This document shows positions 1-11,469 of a stretch of DNA of 64,000 bases, piece by piece. How positions within the stretch are numbered: position 1 is the first letter of the stretch; the number at the start of each line of letters is the position of its first letter. The notes under the pieces were generated by a model. It was not told where the DNA came from and made no database searches. It saw nothing but the letters and a program-made list of their open reading frames with translations. Origin of the DNA: Lonicera japonica (lineage: Eukaryota > Streptophyta > Magnoliopsida > Dipsacales > Caprifoliaceae); the NCBI GenBank assembly GCA_021464415.1, contig CM038466.1, positions 34,378,833 to 34,442,832 on the forward strand. Reading direction: 5' to 3'. The position numbers and the translations under genes were made by a program.

Positions 1-26
1 ATATATACGATCTTTAGAATACATAC

Positions 27-810
27 CTCCTTTGAAGTTTGTTTGCTCATAGAATTCTTTTGCCTGCACATAACAATCTCATTAAGAACACATAGGAAAA
101 TTCAGCCTACATTAATTAAGACAATAATGATAACATCAAAAACTTGCTAAGTTGAAAAACCATTACTCAACGTAAGACATTGATTTATAGCTTACTGAAC
201 CAACCATATTTAATTAGCCCAAAGATCTTGTAATGAACTCAACATAAATGAAAATACAGAGGATAGTATAAATATCCAAAATGCCGAGCAAACGCAACAA
301 CAGCCTTTCTGTCCTTCCACAAATCAGAAAGCAAAATAACATTTCCATTCAAATCAAACACTTGTACTCGCTCCAATGGCTAGCTGGAAAGAAGAAAGAT
401 ATAAACAGCACCTAACTAACTAGGCAAAGAAATTTGTTCGAGCTTTAATAAATCACGTAGATCTAAATAAAGGTGCAAAATAATCAATGAAAATAGAACA
501 TCCAAATTAGAAAAATTAAAAGAAAATAGAGAGAAGAGAGGGAAAATACCATTGAGGGAGACGGAGAGGGAGAGAGGTTTGGGACACAACTTCGGGTACG
601 GGATCGGCGGGATCGGCGAGAGGAGTGGTGTACGGATCGGCGGGATCGGCGAGAAGAGTGGTGTACGGATCGGCGGGATCGGCGAGAGGAGTGGGAGTGG
701 GATCGATTGGTGTTGTGAGTGAGAGAGGAGAGGAAGAGGAGAGCTGCAACTTGTGATCGAGAGAAGAGAGGCCAAGTATTGTTAAGAGCCAAATTCATAA
801 TTAAGGACAC
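27..810 (-). pseudogene. Broken AAED1/PRXL2-type thioredoxin-like gene (partial)
   Basis: Reading leftwards, a first exon (810-550) starts MSLIMNLALN and is rich in Ser and Arg, like a plastid transit peptide. It ends ATG before a GT donor. After an intron, a CAGCTAG acceptor opens 379-276, which keeps frame and reads VQVFDLNGN, then SDLWKDRKAVVAFARHFG, the conserved lead-in to the redox motif of plant chloroplast AAED1-like proteins. A further exon (63-27), between a GCAG acceptor and a GTATGT donor, reads AKEFYEQTNFKG, which matches the later EQTKFKGE region of that family. In the family the CxxC segment lies between these two blocks. The 212 nt between them hold no such exon, 276 is followed by AT rather than GT, and joining 276 to 63 breaks frame. 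I infer an internal deletion and a pseudogene. The gene would continue left of position 1. Family assignment is from recalled motifs only. Confidence 0.6.
600..698. repeat. 33-bp minisatellite, three copies, inside AAED1-like exon 1
   Basis: Three tandem copies of a 33-bp GGATCGGCGGGATCGGCGAG-type unit. The period is a multiple of three, so all three minus-strand frames stay open. In the frame that splices correctly it encodes the 11-residue repeat SSRRSRRSVHH. Confidence 0.9.
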
Positions 811-897
811 GAGTTAATACTCTTTCTCTTAGCCAATACTTGACAGAGAAAGAGTTCAAATGCTTTAATATGGCTAAGAGCCAAATTCATAATTAAG
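783..897. repeat. 25-bp direct repeat around the exon 1 start
   Basis: AAGAGCCAAATTCATAATTA plus a few bases occurs at 783-807 and again at 872-897. The first copy covers the start codon region of the AAED1-like exon, so the initiator region is duplicated about 90 bp upstream. The bases between contain two copies of an AGAAAGAG-type word. Confidence 0.8.
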
Positions 898-920
898 GCC
901 ACCTGTTTGTTAAAGGCCCC

Positions 921-1753
921 ATAATAAAGCATAATGCCGAAGTATTGTTTGTTTCTCCTATTTGATTTGTAGACATGACAAAAAGGTGATATTGAATAAT
1001 GATAAAAATTATCAACTTAAATATTGCTTGAATTAATGATAATAAAAATGCATCATATATTATAAAGAGGGAATAAACTTCTTTTATCTTCTAATCAAGC
1101 CACTTAATATTTTTGCTTTTTGTTTTTTTATTACTCGAATTAGATATATTTAATTAATAAATGTATTGCTCGTGTAAGTTAGCCTAGCTAGTATATATTG
1201 GCTGGTCTTTTTTTGTTGCATTCTTTTCTTTAAAAAATTTAGTTGGTGTTTAAATTTTTCTTCAAACTTGGAATTTTTATATAGATTATTTCAATTTTCA
1301 CCTGATTCAATTTCACTTTTTTAATTAATACATCCAATTTGGTCACTTATAACACAAGATAATTATTTGTAACAAGGTTTAGTGGATTGGGGGGAAAAAG
1401 TTATATTTTAATTGTTTGGAAAAGGTTTTGAAGGTTTTTGCTTAATTTAATTTCCATTCCTTTTTTTTTGGACAGCAAAGATTCTCATATATAGTTAATC
1501 GAATTAAATGTTATTGGTGAAGAGGTGGATGGACTACTTTGTTAATGAAAGTAAACAAAGATTACACATAAATTTTTTTAGGCAAACAAAAATGTGTACC
1601 CTTATTTAAAATAAAAATATAAGGTATGCTTCTCTTCGATAGAATTTTGGAAGGACTTATTATGTCACATGGACAATAAATAATTTATATTTTTTCATAC
1701 TAGTATATCGGATAGATCTTAGGCGAACTACATAAAAAGAAGGGACGGGTATA
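921..1753. repeat. Dispersed repeat DR-A, copy 1
   Basis: This stretch of about 830 bp is repeated in direct orientation at 3125-3950 with only scattered substitutions and small indels. It has no ORF and no terminal inverted repeat that I can see. Recognisable words are CCGAAGTATTGTTTG at the left, GCTAGTATATATTGG in the middle and ATATCGGATAGATCTTAGG at the right. Shorter copies occur near 23.5/24.9, 30.1, 33.4 and 34.6 kb. The class is unknown. Confidence 0.85.
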
Positions 1754-3124
1754 GTGGATTCCCTTATTGAATGAACATTCACACCATCCATGAATACTAT
1801 TTTTCAAATGATTGTGCATTCTTAATTCATTGCTTGAACATTTCCAAATTAAGAGAAGGACTTGAATCACATATTAGTCAGTAGTCATGAATCTCTACAA
1901 ATTTTTGCTTTTTTTCTAGGTTTTATTTTAATACAAATTTCATACAAAATATGTGTTTGACAATTGATGTAAGAGTTAAACTAGGGGTTGATCTTTTGGA
2001 AATGAGATATTATGAGTTTGTACCCAATATTTATAGTCGATATTTGAGTTTACACCCTATGATTTTTTTTTTCCTTTTGGGTTTGCACCCATCCGTCAGT
2101 GAAAAATTATTTGTCTTAATTAAGTGATACGATAAAATGAACGTCTTGCACCAAATTAATCCAACGGCTACTATGTGATCAAGAAATAAGGAATTTTCTT
2201 TGCTAGCAAAACATAATAAGGAAAGGAATGTGGACAGTTATGGTAGAGGTCAAGACGGTGGCTCGTTTGTTTCCTAATTTTTAAAGGGCCTTTTTGTTTT
2301 TAAATCCTAAATATTGGACCATTTATTAATTTATTACATTTAATGAGTTTGAGTAAATAAACCCTTAAAATCTTGAGGCAAATCTTAATTTGCTAATGTT
2401 TTTATGTCATTTTTAAAATTAGCACTCTTACTATTCACCGCTTCTCACACATCTCAAATAGTGGTGTACCCTTCTCTTTCTCTACTCCGAGATCCCCCTT
2501 CCTCCTATACAAAAAAAAAATATATAAAAAATAATAATAATAATAATAATAAACTAAAAATAATGACGTGGTCGCCTCAAATAGTGGTCTACCTTTCTCT
2601 TTCCAACAATTTATGATGTGGTCCCCTCCTTGCTTTCTTTTGATGAACCAAACCAAATTAAGTTTACAGAATAAATATGGAAAGAGGGAGGAAAAAAAGG
2701 AAAGAGCCACAAAAGAGAGAAATTCATTAATAAGGAATATTTTTACAGCTCATCATTGTAGGCATTTTCCTTAATGCAGAAAAAAAAAAGTTGTCATACA
2801 AATTAACGTCCAAACAAAATTCAAAAGTCCAATTGCACCCAAGCTCACAGTTACAGTTCATCATTTATGACATTTCCTTGTTGTAGTAGGAATATACAGT
2901 ATTGTCATACAAGGTTTGACCCCAAAAATAGAGGGTATCCAATTACTTAATTATAAGACTAAAATGTTTTTAATGGATCGGAAGTGTTTTAAAATATCTT
3001 TTCAAAAAATAATTGTGTTTTAAAATATACACATTATACATCGTTAGTTTTACATTGCTAAAATACTGTTTTTTCAGAAATCTCAAGGGTTAGTCAAAAG
3101 TGTTTTAAAATATACATATCATAG
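1754..3124. other. AT-rich intergenic DNA between DR-A copies 1 and 2
   Basis: No gene seen. It holds an (AAT)n tract near 2528-2552. A short phrase, TCAAATAGTGGT followed by CTACC or GTACC and TTCTCTTTC, occurs twice (about 2455 and 2578). Small reading frames here are low-complexity. Confidence 0.6.
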
Positions 3125-3950
3125 ATAATAAAGTGCCGAAATATTGTTTGTTTCTCCTATTTGATTTGTAGATATGACATAAAGGTGAAATTGAATAATG
3201 ATAAAAGTTATCAACTTAAATATTGCTTGAATTAATGACAATAAAAATGCATCATATATTATAAAGAGAGAATAAACTTCTTTTATTTTCTAATTAAGGT
3301 ACTTAATATTTTTGCCTTTTTTTTATTGCTCGAATTAGATATATTTGATTAATACATGTATCGCTTGTGTAAGTTAGCTTAGCTAGTATATATTGGTTGG
3401 TCTTTTTTTGGTATATTATTTTCTTTAAAAAATTTAGTTGCTGTTTAAATTTCCTTCAAACTTGTAATTTTTATATAGATTTTCAATTTTCACCCAATTC
3501 AATTTCACTTTTTTAATTAATACATCCAATTTGGTCACTCATAACACACGATAATTATTTGTAACAAGGTTTAGTGGATTGAGGAAAAATATATTTTAAT
3601 TGTTTGGAAAAAGGTTTGAAGGTTTTTGCTTAATTTAATTTCCGTTCCTTTTTTTTTTGGGACGACAAAGATTCTCATATATAGTTAATTGAATTAAATG
3701 TTGTTGGTGAAGAGGCGGATGGACTATTTTGCTAATGAAAGTAAATGAAGATTACACATAAAAATTTTTAGGTAAACAAAAATGTGTACCCTTATTTAAA
3801 ATAAAAATATAAGATATGCTTCTCTTCGATAGAATTTTAGAATGACTTATTATGCCCCATGGACTATAAATATATATATATATATATATTTACATACCGG
3901 TATATCGGATAGATCTTAGGTGAACTACATGAAAACAAGGGATAGGTATA
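3125..3950. repeat. Dispersed repeat DR-A, copy 2
   Basis: Direct copy of 921-1753. It includes an (AT)n tract at about 3869-3890 where copy 1 has none. To the right it continues into TGTGGCTCGGACAC, a phrase also found right of the 34.6-kb copy (TGTGGCTCGAACAC), so copies 2 and 6 may show more of the original element than copy 1. Confidence 0.85.
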
Positions 3951-4082
3951 CAAGATCGTGTGGCTCGGACACCTATACTCTTGCTTTAAAGCAAGCAAGC
4001 CTTTTACCACTCAAGCAAAAGAAGAATTCAAATATTAGGGTTGACCCCGGAATTAAATCTGAGATGCGTGCCTCATCACACA

Positions 4083-4792
4083 TAGGGCTGGCAATTCGGG
4101 TTCGTGTGTCGTGTTCGGGTCGTGTCAACACACAAATATTACAGTATTAGTGTCAACCCGAACACGACCCGTTTAACTAATCGTGTCGTTTATATTAACT
4201 CGAACACGACCTGTTTATTTTACAGGTTACACGACACAACCCGACTAACCCGTTTAATAAATAGGTCATGTTAAATCTACAACTCGACACGACACGACAT
4301 GATTTAAGATTATAATGACAATTAAGTCTCATGTAAAAAAAAATTAACTTTTTTTATAATAGTTTTAAATTTTTAATAAGTAATAATAAGTATCACCCAA
4401 TACCAAAATTCAATATTAATAATCTAGAGTCAAAATATATAGCATTTCATCACCAAAGCATAAACATAAAAAATTAGTACTTTATCCATCATTAAAAACA
4501 TAATAACTATCATTTACTACCAATACTTCAAATAAGAATATAATTGTTCAAGAAAAATGACAAAATAAAATATATATATATATAGCTATAAAAGAAAATA
4601 AAAATAATAATCGTGTTAATTGCGGGTCAATTTTGAGTTAACGGGTTAACTCGAATACGACCCATTTAGTTTACGAGTTAAGTGTGTCTGACCCGAAATT
4701 GACTCGAACCCGTTTATGCTTGACCCAAACCCGCTAACTCCGTGTCGAGTTCGTGTTGGGTTAGCGTGTCGTGTCAAATATTACCGGCCCTA
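4083..4792. mobile_element. Non-autonomous hAT-type element, 710 bp
   Basis: The ends are TAGGGCTGGCAAT and, on the other strand at the right end, TAGGGCCGGTAAT. A perfect 8-bp duplication ATCACACA flanks the element (4075-4082 and 4793-4800), the TSD length typical of hAT transposons. The subterminal regions are rich in CGGGT/ACCCG and CGTGTCG words, while the centre is AT-rich and non-coding. A second member sits at 24160-24877. The flanks look like a tRNA-derived SINE on the minus strand: a TGGTCTAGTTGTAAG A-box-like word lies right of the element and ATTCCGGGGTCAA lies left. Confidence 0.88.
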
Positions 4793-5317
4793 ATCACACA
4801 TCTCAATCTCCCCCTTACAACTAGACCAATCCTTTGGGATTAAGCAATGATATCAAGTTAATTTATATGCAAAATTAAATTTAACATAATAGGTGTGTTT
4901 TTTGTTAAACAAATATTAGATGGGGTTGTATCTATCTATATACGTATATAGTACTTTTATGGCAACATTTTTTTTTAAGAAAAGTAGTTGCTAACCCAAA
5001 ACGAAAAATTAACAAAAATAGTCTGATGACTCAAATGGGTAAAATAAAATAATTATATTCCGCAGAGGGAATGGTGACAAATTGAAAAAGATATTAGTAA
5101 AATTCAAATTTTGTTTCTATTTGAAGTATCTCTTAACCATATTAATTGCTCTTGTCATGCTACATAGAGTGGGGCCCAACTAATGTGATGGGTCAGATTT
5201 GTGAAATAATTCAGTGAACCATTTTTTTGTAGTTAAAATTGTGATTACTAACTGTGATTTTTTCAAAATATTAAATTTTTGTATAATTTAGTTATATATA
5301 AAATAATTTTAAAATAA

Positions 5318-5400
5318 TAGTGACTAGTATAGTGGTCAAGAATTCTATTGTTTTGCTATAATTGAGGGTTTGAATCCCTTTATTTATGTTATATTAAAAT
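5318..5400 (+). mobile_element. tRNA-derived SINE-like sequence
   Basis: A pol III A-box-like TAGTATAGTGG (5325-5335) is followed 31 bp later by a B-box-like GGGTTTGAATCCC (5366-5378). The flanks do not fold into a tRNA cloverleaf that I can recognise, so a SINE head or decayed tRNA pseudogene is more likely than a tRNA gene. The rest of 4801-5840 is AT-rich and shows no gene. Confidence 0.4.
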
Positions 5401-5846
5401 ATTTTTTTATATTAAATAAAAGCACTCAAGACAAAATTGAAAAAACAAAAGCTTAATACGACTTGAAAAAACTGAAAATGCCTTCTGACTATATCTAATT
5501 ATAATGTATGTATCGTACATGCAAGTTGGTTTCATTTTGTCAGTTAATTTTTTTTTTCAAAATTTAGTTGGTGTTAACATTTGCTTTAAATTTAGAATTC
5601 TTATATTACCCTTATTTAACTTTGACCCATTTCATTTTCATTAATAAACTGAATAGAACTAATTGTGTGAGAGAGTGAGAGAGGGGAGGTGTTACAATTA
5701 ATTCTCCCATTAACTCTCACTTTTATTTTGAGAAAATAATTCTATTTGTAGAAAATATCATAAGGAAAAGGTGGTTGGTGGTTGGCTGGTTGCTCAAACT
5801 CCCTCTTTCATTATGCCTCTCCTTTTCTGTACACTTAAAAATATTT

Positions 5847-6060
5847 GATAACAATCTTACAGTCATTCAATTTTTTACAACCGAGTAAGATGTATGTTAC
5901 CCGTTTCTTGAAGGTCGAGTATAAACTTATATACTTAATTATTGGCTACTGAGTAAGCCATTATCATGTTTATTCTCGATCCTTCGCAACCAAGTAACAT
6001 ATACCTTACTTGGTTGTCAAGGATCAAATGAAAATTGGGAGTGTTTACAAGAAATATTAG
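5847..6060. mobile_element. Inverted-repeat MITE-like sequence
   Basis: The left arm AACCGAGTAAGATGTATGTT (about 5879) has an imperfect inverted partner ending TTACTTGGTTGTC near 6020. Similarity between the arms continues outward to about 5847 and 6060. No ORF and no certain TSD. Confidence 0.5.
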
Positions 6061-7590
6061 GATGCCAAAATCACCACCCATTTCAATTTGTACTTTGTAT
6101 ATTTATTCCTTTTGTTGTTTGAAGTCACTAATGTACATTATAATAATGGCCATGGACTCTTTTTTCTATGTAGAAAGATGAAGAAAATTTATTTTCTTAT
6201 TCCAAATAATGTCAATTATATTAGTTTTTTTTTTTTTTTTTTTTTGTATCCCAATATTTTAGTAAGAAATTAGTGGTGTCTAGTTTTTCAACAAATTAAC
6301 TATCAGCTGCGATGGTTAAAATCAAATTTTAGAAAGAAAAAGAAGAAAGAAGATACTTTTAAAGTACTTGTTTGGCTTGGGCAAATAAATTGGGGTGATA
6401 AAACAAAATTAGGTGGGTGAGTTTCATAAGGGTTAGAAGAAAATTTTCGTAGGTGAGTTTAAGATTACCCAATAGTTTTATATAAAGATTTGACAAGTCT
6501 TTTTGAGTTCGTAAAAAATGAACTTTGCAAGTTATTATATAAGTTATAAAAATTCAAGTTCAAAAAAGTTGTTTTATAACTTTTGGAGATGCTTAGCGTC
6601 TCATTAGTAAGAATTGTTCGGAGGCTAAACTTCAAATTAATTGACAGTGAATGGAGTAATATTTTGTTTTTATATATTATTTTGAGAAGATCTGTTTTTT
6701 TGATGCGAGATTTATAATCTCAACAACATTCTCATCCTAATAGACATTTATAATATGACATAATTCTAATTTTGTGTCAATTTTGTTTTAAAATTTAGAC
6801 ACAAATACAAGACGACATCATGCTAAAAACGATAGACACAAATACAAATAATTTTATGCCAATTTCTTTTCGTTTCATGACATGTTTTCGTGTCGTTTAT
6901 AAAACTGTCACTCCTAGTTGTAATACGTGTTCTCCTTCCTTCTCAAATTAACATGATGCACTTTTTTTAAATGTCTCAAACTAAGTGTTTCTTTTTATAT
7001 GTATGACATATGTAGTAAATCATCATATTTTTTACGATTGGTTATTTTAATATTAGCGTTTTTTCAAAAGTTAGAAAAAAAAATTAATGAAAAAAATATG
7101 TGGGCCAACACTTGTATAAATAATGAAGTGTTTTGAACGTTTGTGCATCCATGTAAAAAGATTTAGTAGTTATTTTTATGCACAAATATTGGTACACATG
7201 GCATTGTAATAGGTTAATGTAGAATACTTAAAATTGGGAGTAGATAAAGTCTCTCACCGAAATTATGGTTGGGAACAGCACAACACACAGTAGTGGCTGC
7301 ACCTCTATACGATTTAAGGTGGCCAGGACCTATTTTGATCTACCCTCACTTTCTAACAACGTTTATGTGTAAATCATCTTTAACGTCTACAAGTTTTTTA
7401 GGTTCTCTCCAATATTAATTCAAGTGCCCGTGAATAACTGGTGCCCACAACTCTTCATTCAGGTGCCCGTGAATAACTGGTCCCCACTGGTCCTCCCCAC
7501 TTCCATATTCTTAAAATTGGGTTTTGTCCCAATTTCTGCTATCTGAGAAATTTGCCAAAAGAATATATCACAATAATAAGACTCTGTAAG
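6061..7590. other. AT-rich intergenic DNA
   Basis: No gene seen. Notable parts are a T tract at about 6226-6245 and GTGCCCGTGAATAACTGG repeated twice about 40 bp apart (7422 and 7462). Confidence 0.6.
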
Positions 7591-8001
7591 CAAATTGGAA
7601 TCACTCGACCCTTCGTTGTTCATATTCAACAAATTTCCCAAAGGATGAAAATTTCTCTTTTAAATAGGACAAACTAGATTGGATTTTAGTAAAATAAAAT
7701 ATTGACCAAAAATTATTTAATAAATTAGAATTTGGTAATATTATTAGAATCATAAAGGGTGGTCTAGTGGTTTGTCTACGACCAAGTATTTGTTGGTGTG
7801 AATAATTTGGAGACATTTCGAGTTTGAACTCCGGCGGTACAAAACTATTATGTCAAGTAGCAGGCTTTGATCCACTAGCTGAGATTAATCCTGGATAACT
7901 GCATCCAATTAGTGTTCTAAAAGGCGACCCACCTAGACACTTGGCGGTGCCTCTCCATCGAGAATAAGGGTTAATGGTTGGCTTAGGCAGGTAGTGTTCA
8001 T
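7591..8001. repeat. 411-bp direct duplication, copy 1, with SINE-like core
   Basis: Nearly identical to 8740-9150, starting CAAATTGGAATCACTCGACC. Inside are A-box-like TGGTCTAGTGG (7760-7770) and B-box-like AGTTTGAACTCC (7821-7832), which suggests a tRNA-derived SINE, followed by a GGCGACC...CTTGGCGGTGCC segment of a kind common in plant repeats. The 738 bp between the copies (8002-8739) are AT-rich and non-coding. Confidence 0.85.
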
Positions 8002-8739
8002 GAGACGTGAGATATGATAAGGAATGTATATTAGTGTCTTATTTGTATAGTGTTCTCAATTTACATGACTAACTTTTAAATATCCTTTATAATTATGTTA
8101 TTATTAGAATGAGCCTTTATGCATAATTGCGGCTTTTAAAAAATCATTTAGACCTACTATTTCAATACATATACCCCGTTTGATAATATGATAGAAAATA
8201 GTGAATATATATATATATATATATATTTATAAAATATTAAAAAATATGATGAAATTAACTTTTACTTCTTAACTTCTTCCATTGAAAAATAAGTTGCCAT
8301 TTTTTAACCAAAATTTAATAAAAGAAAATTTACTAGAAAAAAAAAGGTACTTTAAGTCAAATCTCAAGAATTATCCAAGTATGTGTACCTTCGCAAATTT
8401 TACTTAACAATGTTATATTTATCGGATATTCTTACTACTTATTTTTACCGGCATGTATTACATAAGTTTTATCTTTACAAGATACAATAAAAATATAACT
8501 CATTAATGCATGTAAGATTTATAAGCAAAAAATACATTTTACAAGTCCAAACAGTCCCAAAAAAGGGATGTGATGTAGTATAAATTGAAGTAATCGCATT
8601 ATAAAAAATTTTGAGTCCACCTTTAAGTGTAGTTACTGAGTTTTCAACTGGTAAAATGCAACAATGTTTCTTCCCCACTACTAATTGAATTACTACTAAT
8701 ACCAATGTAGGGTTCTCTTCTCTGAAGAAAAAGAGAATC

Positions 8740-9150
8740 CAAATTGGAATCACTCGACCCTTCTTTGTTCATATTCAACAAATTTCCCGAAGGATGAAAA
8801 TTTCTCTTTTAAATAGGACAAACTAGATTGGATTTTAGTAAAATAAAATATTGACCAAAAATTATTTAATAAATTAGAATTTGATAATATTATTATAATC
8901 ATAAAGGGTGGTCCAGTGGTTTGCCTATGACCGAGTATTTGTTGGTGTGAATAATTTGGGGATATTTCAAGTTTGAACTCCGGCGGTACAAAACTATTAT
9001 GTCAAGTAGAAGGGCTTTGATCCACGAGCTAAGATTAATCCTGGATAGCTGCATCCAATTAGTGTTCTAAAAGGCGACCACCTAGACGCTTGGCGGTGCC
9101 TCTCCACCGAGAATAAGGGTTAATGGTTGGCTTAGGCAGGTAGTGTTCAT
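8740..9150. repeat. 411-bp direct duplication, copy 2, with SINE-like core
   Basis: Second copy of 7591-8001 with few substitutions. The A-box-like word is at 8909-8919 and the B-box-like word at 8970-8981. Right of 9150 it runs on into TTAGGCGGGGGACTAG and GGCGGCTTGGGT, which copy 1 lacks. Copy ends are not TG...CA, so they do not look like LTRs. Confidence 0.85.
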
Positions 9151-9852
9151 TAGGCGGGGGACTAGATAGTCTGGGCAGAGTTGGGCGGCTTGGGTTTTTA
9201 TCTTAAAAAAAATAAAATAAAAAATTGGACTAAAACGTCATTGTTTTACATGGGTTGTGATTTTTTTTTAAAATAAAATAAAAATGCATGACTAAGAATG
9301 GTATAGCTCGTGATTAATGTAAGAGCAGGTTTAAGTATTTGATAGATTTGTATATTGTCAATTTTTAAATTTTATTGAAGAACATACTTATAAATACGGA
9401 AAGGAGATAAAGAAAAGGAAAAAATTAAATGCTGCCCAGGAGAAGCACATGCCCCTCCTCAACTTTTTAAATATTACATATTAGTGCACCTATTTTTCAT
9501 AGAATTAAGAAACGCCCCCTAGATGGCTAAACATAGAGGCCGGAAGTCTGGGGATTGCCCCCTTATAACTCTTTTCTTTTAACCTCACTATTATTGTCTT
9601 TAGTTACCTCTGCAAAAGCATACAAAAATGGAAGAAATTAAATATAAGAAATTGTTCAAAATAGACATTAGAGCATAATTGGTTTCCAGCTATTTTATAT
9701 TGTAAAAGAAATTTAAGTAAAAAGAATAATATTTTACACATATTTTGTATATATATATTTTAGCAAACACATGTTTTTGTTAAATCAAATAGAAAATTGT
9801 TATAAAGTAATTCTTTCAAAATCCAAAATTTTTAGGAAGGACGGGATAAAAC

Positions 9853-10235
9853 ATGAAAAATCTTGAAGTTTGAGTTTACTTGCAATGTTGTTCCTAATAT
9901 TTAAAAACATGCAATCCTTTCTTTAAAATTGCAATTTAGTGACAATACTGTCCCTATAGCAAATGGAGGTTACAGAAAGCTGAGTTGGCAGCTTACGTAG
10001 CACACGTTTTGATACGATGGACATTGAATTAGCAACAATCGAGATAAAAAAACAAAATAAACCCTGAAATTTGGCTTCGCTTGCAATGTTGCCCCTGATG
10101 TTCCACTTTTGTCTATCATTCACTTGAAGTTGTTATTCCTTTGCAATCTTCCCCCCTAATCTAAACGGACGTGACGAAAAGTTTACAAGGCCATTATATT
10201 GCTGACTTGGCAGCTGACATGGCACTCGCACTTAA
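9853..10235. repeat. Diverged tandem duplication, about 205-bp unit
   Basis: TTGAAGTTTGAGTTTACTTGC...AGCTGAGTTGGCAGCTTACGTAGCAC is followed by a diverged copy beginning TGAAATTTGGCTTCGCTTGC and ending GCTGACTTGGCAGCTGACATGGCAC. Non-coding; possibly part of an old MITE or retroelement. Confidence 0.55.
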
Positions 10236-11469
10236 AAAAAAAAATTAAAATATAATACTAATAGTTCTACTAGAATACTACTAAAACACAAGCAATTATA
10301 CTAATTAATTAAATACTAATCATGCACATGTATTTAGCCATATGTAGATTTTATGCAATTATCCTAAAGTTTGATAATTCTACAAATTTGTTTAATTGAC
10401 AAATAACTAACCCAGAGAGGCAAAATTACCAACATACCAAATAAAAAAAATAAATTAAAAAAAAATGAAGGTGCTTTTGGATCCACATATTTTACTTTTC
10501 TCTTGTATTAAAAGTTATTATATTTTAATATTTTTTTAAAAAGTGCAAGTGGCATGTCAGCCGCCAATAGGCTTTTCAACGTATCAGATTTGGATCGGAT
10601 TAAGATGAATCCAAATCGATATTTGAAAAACCTTTCGGATTGGATCTGGACCGGATCATGTAACAGATCCCCAAAACATTGATCCATATCCAAATTTGTT
10701 CAGATCGGATTATATCCAATCCATTTAAAATTTTAATTATATAATAATTTATTTGTAAATATATAAAAAATAATGAAATTAATATAAAAGTTAAACTTAA
10801 TAGCAGTCAAATTTATTCTGTTATTGTAAAAAGAAACTTATTTAATATTTTTTGGGTTATTTTTATTTTTTATGAGTATTAATAATAATGTGGTAAATAT
10901 AAATAATAATAAATTTAAGCATAAATGTGTATTTTGGATCGGACCAGATTACAAACGGATCGAATCAACATAAATTGATATCCGATTTGTTAATCAAAGG
11001 CTTAACGGATTCAGATCAGATTTGGATATACGGATCTTTTTGTTCATCCATCTTAGAAATAAGGATATTTGTCTCATCAAACTATTCTTTTCAATTTTAA
11101 AATTAAAGAAAATATAATTTTCACAAAATACCCTCCTCTCCTACATTCCATCAAAACCTAATCAAACGTAAATAGATATCGAAGAACATTCCTTCGCTTG
11201 GGAATAATTTACTACTAACAACTAATTAATTAAGGTAGGCTAAGAACCTAACATGTAACATTTAAAGAAAGAGCAATGCCACATATTTTCTACTATAGGA
11301 TTAATTGGATTCGTCTGTCTCTCACATATTGCATCCAAAAAATGTACGAGCTCGGGGATCGTCGCAAATTTTCCTACTCTGTTTTCAAAATGTGTCACCA
11401 AAATTCAAACAATCATCTCTAAATCATTGCTTAACGTTAGTGTATTGATTAAAGATTGTGGATTGCACC
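10236..11469. other. AT-rich DNA with GGATCGG-rich, hAT-like segment
   Basis: Between about 10560 and 11055 both ends carry repeated GGATCGGAT/GATTTGGAT words with an AT-rich centre, the composition of the non-autonomous hAT-like elements elsewhere in the window. I cannot define TIRs or a TSD. No gene seen. Confidence 0.35.

Noticed and set aside
416..775. 119-codon minus-strand frame rich in SPIPPIRTPLL repeats
   Set aside because: It is an alternative frame of the same 33-bp minisatellite. Only the neighbouring frame (810-550) joins correctly to the conserved next exon.
921..3950. DR-A copies 1 and 2 as the two LTRs of one element
   Set aside because: The ends are not TG...CA, there is no primer site or polypurine tract in the 1.37 kb between them, and further copies occur alone elsewhere.
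5318..5400. Functional tRNA genes at 5.3, 7.8, 8.9, 28.9 and 35.1 kb
   Set aside because: A- and B-box-like words are present, but I could not find acceptor stems or complete cloverleaves, and two of the units lie in duplicated repeats. SINE heads are more likely.
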